Shown here one piece after another: positions 1 to 6,247 of a stretch of 13,170 bases of DNA (positions are counted from its first letter, which is position 1; each line of letters begins with the position of its first letter). This DNA comes from Sphaerochaeta sp. (GTDB lineage Bacteria; Spirochaetota; Spirochaetia; Sphaerochaetales; Sphaerochaetaceae). Location of the stretch: the NCBI GenBank assembly GCA_023228445.1, contig JALOBD010000055.1, positions 1 through 13,170 on the forward strand, in the 5' to 3' direction. The notes below the pieces were generated by a model. That model was given only the letters and a program-made list of their open reading frames with translations. It ran no database searches and had not been told where the DNA came from. The position numbers and the translations under genes are program-made.

Positions 1-99
1 CACTACCCCATGGTTCGCTGCTCGCTCTTGTTCGGTTGGACCTTTCCTGTTGGCCAGCCGAGGGCAACGCGAGAGTGAAGGGTATGGAGAACAGGAGAG

Positions 100-106
100 G
101 GAGGAG
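100..106 (+). promoter_or_regulatory. Ribosome binding site that sets the start of the first lipoprotein gene
   Basis: The purine-rich sequence GGAGGAG ends four bases before the ATG at 111. It supports that ATG over the in-frame TTG at 36, which would put 25 polar residues in front of an otherwise typical lipoprotein signal peptide. Confidence 0.75.
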
Positions 107-110
107 TCTC

Positions 111-962
111 ATGATACGCAGTGTAGGCCGATGGGCCTTGGTCATCGCCCTCATCATCCCGCTCAGCGGGTGTTCGATGGGATGGGAGGCGAAGAGCAAG
201 GCACGGATTGAGGATCGGGATCTGATTCCCCGAGTCACAGAGATGATCGAGGAGCAGCGCCAGGTGGTCATGCCCTATCTCGAAGAGGAGGTGTCCCGGG
301 TCCTGGCCCGTGGTGAAATCAGCAGTTCAATCATCGTTGCTAATGCCTTATCTGAAGAGCGAGGGAGAGAGTACCTTGAGTTCATGTATACCGTCGGGTG
401 GGCCGAAAGCAGCGATGAGCAGTACGAAGAGGTCGTCTCTTTCGCACACTCGTTGCTGGATGAGTCGGCACGGATCGAGCTCGATGAGCAATTGGTCCAG
501 ACACGGGCTTTGTTGATGCAACGCGGTGAACACCTGGCGCGGGCGTTGGCACCCAGTCAACGGGCAGCTTTTTGGAAGGACATGCAGAAGCTGGTCACCC
601 GGACGCTGGTGCTCTTCACCGCCGGGGTGGTCTACGCCTGTATCCCCACCGTCGTCCTCTGGGGCAAGATCGCCGCTGCTACAGCAATCGCGGTTGCAGC
701 TGGTATCGTGGCAACGACGGTGATGTCCATCTGGCGCTACTATCAGTTCGGCGGCTCACTCGATGATTCGTTTGCTGAATGGATCGGGGAAGTCACCACC
801 GAACCTGAGGCAGGGTATGCATTGGCGGCAAGCATGATGGCGGTGGGCAACACGATGAAGCGTGGCCCGGTGGTCACCGGCATCATCATCTGTGTCTTCG
901 CCATCTACAACGTCATCGACATGATCAAGCCGATGCTCAAGCAATACAACTTCTCCGTCTGA
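111..962 (+). CDS. Predicted lipoprotein of unknown function with hydrophobic C-terminal half
   Basis: I do not recognise the family of this 283-residue protein. Residues 1-20 form a signal peptide (basic MIRSVGR, then a hydrophobic stretch) ending in the lipobox LSGC, so Cys21 is the likely lipid-modified N-terminus. Residues 25-160 are charged and probably helical, with many Glu and Arg. Three hydrophobic segments follow, at about 165-185, 186-206 and 254-272; the first two form an Ala/Gly/Val-rich hairpin broken by WGK. Membrane-spanning segments are unusual in a lipoprotein, which normally carries a soluble domain. An alternative is an inner-membrane protein whose first segment is an uncleaved anchor. 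The start was chosen from the GGAGGAG site at 100-106. The gene lies upstream of pepT on the same strand, 73 bases away with a candidate promoter between, so it need not share that operon. The coding call is firm; the function is unknown. Confidence 0.8.
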   Translation: MIRSVGRWALVIALIIPLSGCSMGWEAKSKARIEDRDLIPRVTEMIEEQRQVVMPYLEEEVSRVLARGEISSSIIVANALSEERGREYLEFMYTVGWAESSDEQYEEVVSFAHSLLDESARIELDEQLVQTRALLMQRGEHLARALAPSQRAAFWKDMQKLVTRTLVLFTAGVVYACIPTVVLWGKIAAATAIAVAAGIVATTVMSIWRYYQFGGSLDDSFAEWIGEVTTEPEAGYALAASMMAVGNTMKRGPVVTGIIICVFAIYNVIDMIKPMLKQYNFSV

Positions 963-971
963 TCGTTGCGG

Positions 972-1000
972 TTGCTCCTGCCCCCACTTTGTGAAATACT
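972..1000 (+). promoter_or_regulatory. Candidate promoter for the pepT operon
   Basis: The sequence shows an extended -10 element, TGA followed by AATACT (992-1000), 17 bases downstream of a weak -35 candidate TTGCTC (972-977). A start near A1007 would give a leader of about 29 bases containing the AAAGGAG site. The -35 box matches the sigma70 consensus at only three of six positions, so this is tentative. Confidence 0.35.
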
Positions 1001-1017
1001 TGCAGTACCCTACGGGG

Positions 1018-1024
1018 AAAGGAG
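1018..1024 (+). promoter_or_regulatory. Ribosome binding site of pepT
   Basis: AAAGGAG lies 11 bases before the ATG at 1036, a slightly long but workable spacing. It favours 1036 over the in-frame GTG at 991, which has no such site and overlaps the candidate -10 element. Confidence 0.6.
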
Positions 1025-1035
1025 CAACCATCACC

Positions 1036-2277
1036 ATGTCCAATGCATTTGAATCCGACCTTCTCGCCCGCTTCCTACGCTACGTCGCCATCGATACCAT
1101 GAGCGATGAGACCGCCGTCGAGACCAAGAGTCCCTCCACCGAGGGGCAGTGGGAGCTTCTCCACCTCTTGGCCAAGGAGCTCGGCGAGATGGGGGTGGAG
1201 GATGTCGAGGTAGTGCCCGAAGGGGTGCTGATCGCCCGCCTGCCATCCAACACCGCCAAGGATGTGCCCACCGTCGCCTTTATGGCCCATGTCGACACAG
1301 CCGATGACGTACCGGGCAATGGGGTGAAGGCTCGGGTCATCGAATCCTATGGTGGCGGTGATATTCCGCTGAACAGTGAGGTGACGCTTGAGGTTGCCGA
1401 CAACCCGGAACTTGAGAAGTATATCGGCCAAACGTTGATCGTCACCGACGGGACCACGCTCTTGGGCAGTGATGACAAGGCCGGGGTGGCTGAGATCATG
1501 AGTGCAGTAGAGTACCTGATCGACAATCCCCAGATCGAGCATGGCGAAATTGAAGTGCTCTTCACCACCGACGAGGAGACCGGTGCAGGGATGGACAACT
1601 TCCCCTACGACAAGATCCGCTGCCAGTACTGCTATACCATCGACGGGGGTGGGCGCCATGTGATCGAGAGCGAGTGTTTCAATGCCGCTACCGTCAAGGT
1701 GCGCTTCGAGGGCATCAGCTACCACCTCGGCATGGCGCGTGGGCGTCTGGTCAATGCGCTGACGATGGCGGCGTTCTTCATCAACGCCTTGCCGCAGGCC
1801 GAGAGTCCGGAGGCTACCGATGGGCGCTATGGCTACTACTGCGCCCAGGCCATCGATGGCACGGCCACGACGACCGAACTGACCATCTATCTGCGTGACT
1901 TCGACCTTGAGGTACTCAACCGGCGCATCGAGGCGCTCAAAGCGCTCGCGCTCGCCACCGAGGCGCTCTATGAGGGGGGGCGGGTCTCTGTCGATGCCAA
2001 GCACGTCTACTACAACATGGCCTTGATTGCCGAAAAGAAGCCCTTTGCCATGGAGAATCTCAAGCAGGCTGGAGCAGAGCTCGGCTTCGAACTCTCCCAA
2101 GAGCTGATCCGCGGGGGCACCGATGGGGCGAGGATGGCCAACGAGCGCAATATTCCCTGTCCGAACATCTTCACCGGCGGCTACAACCTCCACTCCGTCT
2201 ATGAGTGGGCAGCCTTGCCGGCGATGGTCGATGCCGCTCGCCTGGTTGCCAAGATCGCTGAGGTCGGAGCCCGCTGA
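1036..2277 (+). CDS. pepT: Peptidase T (tripeptide aminopeptidase), M20 family
   Basis: This 413-residue cytoplasmic enzyme should remove the N-terminal residue from tripeptides using two metal ions; the length is close to E. coli PepT. M20 features are in the right order: HVDTA with the first metal ligand His85 and Asp87, LLGSDDKAG with the bridging-Asp pair 146/147, TTDEETGAG with catalytic and metal Glu180/Glu181, YTIDGGG with Asp203, RGGTDGA near 355, and the final ligand His386 in GGYNLHS. The segment around 215-320 would be the dimerisation domain. The stop overlaps the next gene's start by one base (TGATG), so the peptidase is probably co-translated with two envelope proteins. No frameshift or missing ligand is visible. 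DapE- and ArgE-like M20 enzymes are alternatives, but TTDEETG and GGYNLHS are typical of PepT. Confidence 0.95.
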   Translation: MSNAFESDLLARFLRYVAIDTMSDETAVETKSPSTEGQWELLHLLAKELGEMGVEDVEVVPEGVLIARLPSNTAKDVPTVAFMAHVDTADDVPGNGVKARVIESYGGGDIPLNSEVTLEVADNPELEKYIGQTLIVTDGTTLLGSDDKAGVAEIMSAVEYLIDNPQIEHGEIEVLFTTDEETGAGMDNFPYDKIRCQYCYTIDGGGRHVIESECFNAATVKVRFEGISYHLGMARGRLVNALTMAAFFINALPQAESPEATDGRYGYYCAQAIDGTATTTELTIYLRDFDLEVLNRRIEALKALALATEALYEGGRVSVDAKHVYYNMALIAEKKPFAMENLKQAGAELGFELSQELIRGGTDGARMANERNIPCPNIFTGGYNLHSVYEWAALPAMVDAARLVAKIAEVGAR

Positions 2278-3227
2278 TGCGACGAGCCCTCACGCTGCTC
2301 ATGCTCGTGCTCTTCTCTGTCTCCCTGAGCGCGGCATACCTTGAGCTCACCGTCGAGGGTACGTTGCCGGCAGGGTATGAGACGAGCCTGCGCGCTGGCC
2401 TTCACCGATTGCTCTCAAGCCGGCTGGAAGCAGAGGAGACGCTCTTTGGCCACTTGGACGAAGATCTGCTGTTGAGTTTGAGGACCGAGGCGGGTTCGCT
2501 CGCCTTCACCCTTCCCTCAGAACCGGAAGCGGTAGAGGCGGTTCTCCTCTCTGCACTTGGCTGGGATGCGATCGAACTCATGGACCTGGGACCTGGCGCG
2601 CGCCTCTCCTATCCACTCTCCTACGGGTTTCTCATCGAAGGGCTTCACCAACCGCGCGTCGGGAGGGAGTACTGGGCCATAGACAGCGACCTCAGGCGGC
2701 GAGGCAGTGTGCGTACCATGCGTGTGGTGGGCAGTGATGGGAGCGTCGTCTCTGCGGCCCAGACATCGGGAGGCGCGTTGCTTCCCCATATGCGTGTGGT
2801 GGAGATGGGGACGTTCGGCTACGGATTGTACGGTTCGGTCTCCACCAAGGGGAGTGTGGCCACCGAGGTCATGGTGCACCAGCGCTTACCGTTCTACCCG
2901 ATGGAAGCCCACTGGGGGGTTGGCTGGAGTGAAGGGGAGTCGTTCACCGTGCGCGTCGGCCTCGGTGCTACGCTGGCGTTGAGTCATCTCGTGGGGACCG
3001 GCACCGTGGTGGGACGCAACCTCTCGATTGTGGGCTGGGCCGATCTGGGGGCAGGGTGGGCCAGTGGCCTGCTCCTCTCAGCCTCGGCTCGTGTCGGCCT
3101 CTCCTACCACCTTGCCGCCTGGAAGATATCTGCATTGGTCGGTACTGTACACGCCGCCACAGCCGATGGAATGGCGAACCGGGGACTGTTCTTCACGGTG
3201 GGAACAGCGTACACTTATACGCCATGA
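2277..3227 (+). CDS. Secreted envelope protein, possible outer-membrane beta-barrel
   Basis: I do not recognise a named family for this 316-residue protein. It begins with a standard signal peptide (MRRALTLLMLVLFSVSLSAA) with likely cleavage after Ala19 or Ala20 and no lipobox cysteine. Residues 21-130 look like a mixed soluble domain. Roughly 170-316 alternates small, aromatic and hydrophobic residues in short strands (for example FGYGLYGSVS, WADLGAGWASG and FFTVGTAYTY), as in amphipathic barrel strands, and ends in the aromatic-rich AYTYTP. That suggests, but does not prove, an outer-membrane protein. The ATG overlaps the pepT stop by one base and its own stop overlaps the next lipoprotein start by four bases (ATGA), so all three are likely translated from one message. 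It may partner the LPP20-type lipoprotein at the envelope, which is inferred from position only. Confidence 0.75.
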   Translation: MRRALTLLMLVLFSVSLSAAYLELTVEGTLPAGYETSLRAGLHRLLSSRLEAEETLFGHLDEDLLLSLRTEAGSLAFTLPSEPEAVEAVLLSALGWDAIELMDLGPGARLSYPLSYGFLIEGLHQPRVGREYWAIDSDLRRRGSVRTMRVVGSDGSVVSAAQTSGGALLPHMRVVEMGTFGYGLYGSVSTKGSVATEVMVHQRLPFYPMEAHWGVGWSEGESFTVRVGLGATLALSHLVGTGTVVGRNLSIVGWADLGAGWASGLLLSASARVGLSYHLAAWKISALVGTVHAATADGMANRGLFFTVGTAYTYTP

Positions 3228-4618
3228 GACGTCTGCTACCCATTCTGCTGGCCATCGCCCTCCTTTTCGTCTCCTGCTCATCCTTCGAACTCTTTGTGCG
3301 CTCGCAGGTGGAGGGCCTTCCTTCTTGGGTGTACAACCCTCAGGTACGCGGGGGTCAGGTCGCCTACGTCGGCAAGGGCAGCAGCACCGTCGCCTACAAT
3401 GCCCGTTTGGCGGCCTATGAGGATATCCTTGACCAGATATCCGCCTATGTCGGAGAGGACGTGCGCACTGCATACTATCGCGAGCTTACCACCACCTCCC
3501 GTATCGCGGACTTCAACCTCTCGGTGACCAGCGAGCACCAGCGAAGTGAGAAGGGGATCAGCTACGTCTACCTGCTGGCCCGCCTCGACGCCGCGCTGCT
3601 CTCTGCGCGGCAGACCACCATCTATCGCCAGACGCAGCAGCGGGAAAATGAGATTGCCGCGCTGATCAAAGAGGCTGACCGCGCCTATCGTGCAAACGAC
3701 GATACACAGGCCATTGCCAGCTACCTGACGGCTGCGGCAGTGGCCGCGAGGGGTCCGGTCTTTGAGAAGAAACATGAGAGCTCCCTCTTGGTCGACCGAG
3801 CCATCGCCTACATCAAGGCGTTGCACCTCTCCTTCAGGGCCACCGATCCCGGCTCGGCGACGACAGTGGTGCAGCTGCGCCGGCATCGGCGCCTGCTCTC
3901 TTCGCGGGTGGTCAATGCCCCGATCGTGGCCTCCTTCACCGCGTACAACAGCCTTGCAGAGCGCTATGAGGATCGCTTGTCCTTCAATACCGCCTCCCAA
4001 GGCTCGTTCCTCTTCATCCCCCACAGTGAGCTTTTGGTAGCCGACGGGTCGATCACCTTCTCCCTTGACCTCACACAGGTCATCGAGAGTGCCCGCGAAT
4101 ACCTCGATCCAGTCTTGCTCGCCCAGGTCGAGGACGCGCTCTCCCTCGTCAGCGCGGCCTTCTCCTATCGGCGTACCTCGCCGCTTGCCTCCCGGCCCCT
4201 CCACGTAGAGATCCAGGAGTACGCCATCGACGGGACTATCCAACCGGGGACAGTAGCCCTCTCCTCCTTCGTCTCCACCCTCGATCGATATAACGTCGAG
4301 GCGACGGCGGTCGATCTTGATGCAGCCGAGCGTGAGGAGCAGATCGCCGAACTGAGGAGCCGCTATGGTGCAGACGCCCTTGCCTATGTGGGCAGCGTCG
4401 GAGTGGTGGTAGAGGATTGGGCCTCTGACCAGGCGGTGGTGGTGGCATCCGGGAGGCTGCAACTCTACGACCTGGAAACCGCTCGCCTGCTCTTTGATAC
4501 CGAGGATGTCGAGGCGGTGGGCAGCGCCGCCACCCTCGGCGAGGCTCGCATCCAAGCGATGCAACGCTTCGGTACCATCGCTGCATCACGGTGTGCAGCC
4601 ACGCTCTTCACTCCCTGA
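3224..4618 (+). CDS. LPP20-type lipoprotein
   Basis: This is a 464-residue predicted lipoprotein. Its signal peptide ends in FVSC, with Cys18 as the acylation site; the loose lipobox suits spirochaetes. Residues about 33-125 resemble the LPP20 domain: PSWVYNP, then AYVGKG, a helix with YEDILDQISAYVG, and a strand reading SYVYLLARLD. Residues 144-176 form a TPR-like helical pair (ALIKEADRAYRANDD onward). The C-terminal 70 residues (DALAYVGSVGV, GRLQLYDLETARLLFDTE) look like an alpha/beta domain of the kind found in envelope-assembly lipoproteins, but I cannot name it. The ATG at 3224 overlaps the upstream stop by four bases; an in-frame extension back to 3056 lies within the upstream gene and lacks a signal peptide. 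Its stop lies inside an 11-base overlap with the convergent phosphodiesterase gene. Precise role unknown. Confidence 0.85.
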   Translation: MRRLLPILLAIALLFVSCSSFELFVRSQVEGLPSWVYNPQVRGGQVAYVGKGSSTVAYNARLAAYEDILDQISAYVGEDVRTAYYRELTTTSRIADFNLSVTSEHQRSEKGISYVYLLARLDAALLSARQTTIYRQTQQRENEIAALIKEADRAYRANDDTQAIASYLTAAAVAARGPVFEKKHESSLLVDRAIAYIKALHLSFRATDPGSATTVVQLRRHRRLLSSRVVNAPIVASFTAYNSLAERYEDRLSFNTASQGSFLFIPHSELLVADGSITFSLDLTQVIESAREYLDPVLLAQVEDALSLVSAAFSYRRTSPLASRPLHVEIQEYAIDGTIQPGTVALSSFVSTLDRYNVEATAVDLDAAEREEQIAELRSRYGADALAYVGSVGVVVEDWASDQAVVVASGRLQLYDLETARLLFDTEDVEAVGSAATLGEARIQAMQRFGTIAASRCAATLFTP

Positions 4619-4622
4619 AGAG
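4604..4622. repeat. Inverted repeat spanning two overlapping convergent stop codons
   Basis: CTCTTCA (4604-4610) and TGAAGAG (4616-4622) are perfect 7-base arms around the 5-base loop CTCCC. The right arm begins with the plus-strand stop TGA (4616-4618), and the left arm ends with the complement of the minus-strand stop (4608-4610). No T-run follows on either strand, so it is not a standard intrinsic terminator. Confidence 0.7.
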
Positions 4623-5327
4623 GTGTACCAACTGTGCCGGGCGGTTGGAGATGATTCCTTTGGCCCCGTGCTTCAAGAGTTGCTGCGCCTCCGCCTCATC
4701 GTCCACAGTCCAGGCGATCACCGCCTTTCCACGCTCAATCATCTCCATCGCCTGCGCTCGTTCAGGTTTGAGTAGGGTGGGACGCACCAAAAATCGTCCC
4801 TGTCCGCCGTGGAGGTAGGAGGGCAACTCCTCTGAGCGACTGTAGATCACCGCGGTGGGGATACGGCCTTTGGCGAGGCGCTTGAAGCGCCACAAGAGGA
4901 TCGGGTTGAAGGAAGAGACGAGTACCCCCGTCTCAAGGCCGGCTGTTTCGATGGCGCTGAGCACCCCCTCCTCAAGACCGGTACGCCCGATGCCTTGCGC
5001 TTTGAGCTCGATGTCGTACATCAGCTGGTCGCCGATGCAGGAGAAGACCTCTTGTAGGGTGGGGATTCGTTGGCCCGTTCCGATTTCGATCTCCTTCAGT
5101 TCATCCCATGCCATCTCATCGATGCGTCGCTCGATGCCGGCCAGTCGGGTGAGGGTGAAATCGTGGAAGATGACCAACTTCCCGCATCGGGTACGCTGTA
5201 CATCGAGCTCGATGCCGTCGATGCCGAGGTGAATGCACGCCTCAAACGCTTCGAGGGTGTTCTCGGTATGGTGTTCGCTGTCCCCGCGATGGCCGAAGAG
5301 ACGGGGTCGGTCAAAGAGAGCGCTCAT
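4608..5327 (-). CDS. Glycerophosphodiester phosphodiesterase
   Basis: This 239-residue enzyme should hydrolyse glycerophosphodiesters, products of phospholipid turnover, to glycerol-3-phosphate and an alcohol. The GDPD TIM-barrel signature is complete: GHRGDSEHHTENT with His13, Arg14, Glu22 and Asn23; GIELDV with metal ligands Glu40 and Asp42; IFHDFTLTR with catalytic His55; YDIELK with the third acidic ligand Glu107; and the C-terminal IAWTVDD and GIISNRP motifs. With no signal peptide, it is probably cytoplasmic and UgpQ-like rather than periplasmic GlpQ. The start at 5327 puts GHRG close to the N-terminus as usual; a start at 5378 would add 17 atypical residues. The 5327 start overlaps the 3' end of nfo by 17 bases, so translation is probably coupled. 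The 3' end overlaps the convergent LPP20 gene by 11 bases. Confidence 0.93.
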   Translation of the reverse strand: MSALFDRPRLFGHRGDSEHHTENTLEAFEACIHLGIDGIELDVQRTRCGKLVIFHDFTLTRLAGIERRIDEMAWDELKEIEIGTGQRIPTLQEVFSCIGDQLMYDIELKAQGIGRTGLEEGVLSAIETAGLETGVLVSSFNPILLWRFKRLAKGRIPTAVIYSRSEELPSYLHGGQGRFLVRPTLLKPERAQAMEMIERGKAVIAWTVDDEAEAQQLLKHGAKGIISNRPAQLVHLFRE

Positions 5328-6168
5328 GGTCCTTACCCCACCGAAGGCGGGCAACCTCAGCTGCCCATCGGCTCTCATCTATGGTCTCCAACACCAGCGG
5401 GATGGAGGCAAAGCGCTCGTCGCTGGCGATGTGGTCGAAGGTCTGCCACCCGATGGTTCCATCACCGAGGCTCGCGTGGCGGTCGAGGCGACTGCCCGCC
5501 CCACTCTTGGCATCGTTGAGGTGCATCCCCCACAGCTTGTCCAGACCGACCAGTGCTTCGAAGCGGGCGATGGCCACCTCAAAGAGCTCGATGGAGGAGA
5601 GGTCATAGCCAGCGGTGTGGGCGTGGCAGGTGTCGATGCAGCAGCCGATGCGTCCGCTGTGGCGAGAGGCGTCGAGGATCATGGCAAGCTCCTCGAACGT
5701 GGAGCCGAGGGTGCTGCCTGCCCCGCTGGTGTTCTCGATGACCAAGTGGGCGTATTCGGTCTCCTCGATGGCCTGGTCGAGTGCTGCAGCCACCCTCCGG
5801 CACGCCGTGTGGGTATCCAGCTCTCCAAGGTGTGAACCGGGGTGGAAATTGAGGAGGTTCAAGCCGAGGGCCTCCACACGCCGTACTTCGTCGATGAAGG
5901 CACCGAGGGCCCGCTCCCACTTCTCGTCATCGGGGTTTGCAAGGTTGATGAGGTAGCTGTCGTGCACCAAGATCTGGCCTGCTTCGAATCCCAGCTCAAG
6001 AAGTGTCTCTTTGAAACGGTCCGCTTCCTCGGCGGTGATGGCCCGTGCCCTCCACTGACGCTGGTTCTTTGTGAACATCCCAAAGCCATTTGCACCCAAT
6101 GATGCAGCCTGTTCGGCCGCTTTGTACAAGCCTCCGGCAATGCTGGTGTGTGGTCCGATGGTGTGCAT
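5311..6168 (-). CDS. nfo: Endonuclease IV (AP endonuclease, deoxyribonuclease IV)
   Basis: This 285-residue DNA-repair enzyme cuts 5' to abasic sites and removes blocked 3' ends, using three zinc ions. All nine ligands known for E. coli Nfo are present, and counting from this start they carry the same numbers: His69, His109, Glu145, Asp179, His182, His216, Asp229, His231 and Glu261. Signature blocks are NFHPGSHLG, IENTSGAGSTLG, CCIDTCHAHTAGYD and HLNDAKSGAGSRLDRH. That numbering match supports the ATG at 6168. There is no good Shine-Dalgarno site: the bases before the ATG read TAGGTTGGACCC, where TAGGTT fits a -10 element ending six bases before the ATG. The message may therefore be leaderless. 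It is first in a two-gene unit with the phosphodiesterase and is transcribed divergently from the M16C protease. Confidence 0.97.
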   Translation of the reverse strand: MHTIGPHTSIAGGLYKAAEQAASLGANGFGMFTKNQRQWRARAITAEEADRFKETLLELGFEAGQILVHDSYLINLANPDDEKWERALGAFIDEVRRVEALGLNLLNFHPGSHLGELDTHTACRRVAAALDQAIEETEYAHLVIENTSGAGSTLGSTFEELAMILDASRHSGRIGCCIDTCHAHTAGYDLSSIELFEVAIARFEALVGLDKLWGMHLNDAKSGAGSRLDRHASLGDGTIGWQTFDHIASDERFASIPLVLETIDESRWAAEVARLRWGKDHERSL

Positions 6169-6174
6169 GGGTCC

Positions 6175-6202
6175 AACCTAGCGCGCCCACATCCCCTTGT
6201 CA
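6175..6202 (-). promoter_or_regulatory. Predicted nfo promoter giving a leaderless message
   Basis: The promoter occupies 6175-6203. On the minus strand, a perfect consensus -35 box TTGACA (complement of 6198-6203) is followed by a 17-base spacer and TAGGTT (complement of 6175-6180). TAGGTT keeps the key T, A and final T of a -10 element. The predicted +1, seven bases on, is position 6168, the A of the nfo ATG. Confidence 0.55.
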
Positions 6203-6225
6203 AGGAGCACCACGCGTGCTAGGTT
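6197..6225 (+). promoter_or_regulatory. Predicted promoter of the M16C protease gene
   Basis: TTGTCA (6197-6202, five of six matches to the -35 consensus) is followed by a 17-base spacer and TAGGTT (6220-6225), preceded by the extended -10 dinucleotide TG (6217-6218). The predicted start near A6232 gives a leader of only about 16 bases that still contains AAGGAG. Confidence 0.5.
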
Positions 6226-6233
6226 CACGATAC

Positions 6234-6239
6234 AAGGAG
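6234..6239 (+). promoter_or_regulatory. Ribosome binding site of the M16C protease gene
   Basis: AAGGAG lies eight bases before the ATG at 6248. It rules against the in-frame TTG at 6197, which falls within the -35 box. Confidence 0.75.
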
Positions 6240-6247
6240 CAATACGC

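Larger units (their letters stand above)
6175..6225. repeat. 51-base dyad-symmetric promoter/operator region
   Basis: The outer arms AACCTAGCGCGC (6175-6186) and GCGTGCTAGGTT (6214-6225) are inverted copies with one mismatch in twelve. The centre CCTTG-T-CAAGG (6195-6205) is a perfect inverted repeat. Both share the same axis at T6200. The arms hold the two predicted -10 elements and the centre holds both -35 boxes. Confidence 0.7.

Noticed and set aside
1..78. Plus-strand frame open from the window edge to a TGA at 76-78, possibly the C-terminus of an upstream gene
   Set aside because: Only 25 codons are visible, without a recognisable motif, and other frames are also open. It cannot be distinguished from non-coding sequence.
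1075..2193. Long open frame on the minus strand opposite pepT (372 codons)
   Set aside because: It lies fully antisense to a gene with an intact M20 active site and shows no recognisable protein pattern. Long antisense frames are common in GC-rich coding DNA.
3278..4564. Long open frame on the minus strand opposite the LPP20-type gene (428 codons)
   Set aside because: The plus strand has a signal peptide, lipobox and operon-style overlap. The antisense product is Gly/Asp/Arg-rich with no domain pattern.
5379..5835. Several overlapping open frames on the plus strand opposite nfo
   Set aside because: nfo retains all nine zinc ligands on the minus strand, and the plus-strand frames have no ribosome sites or domain patterns.
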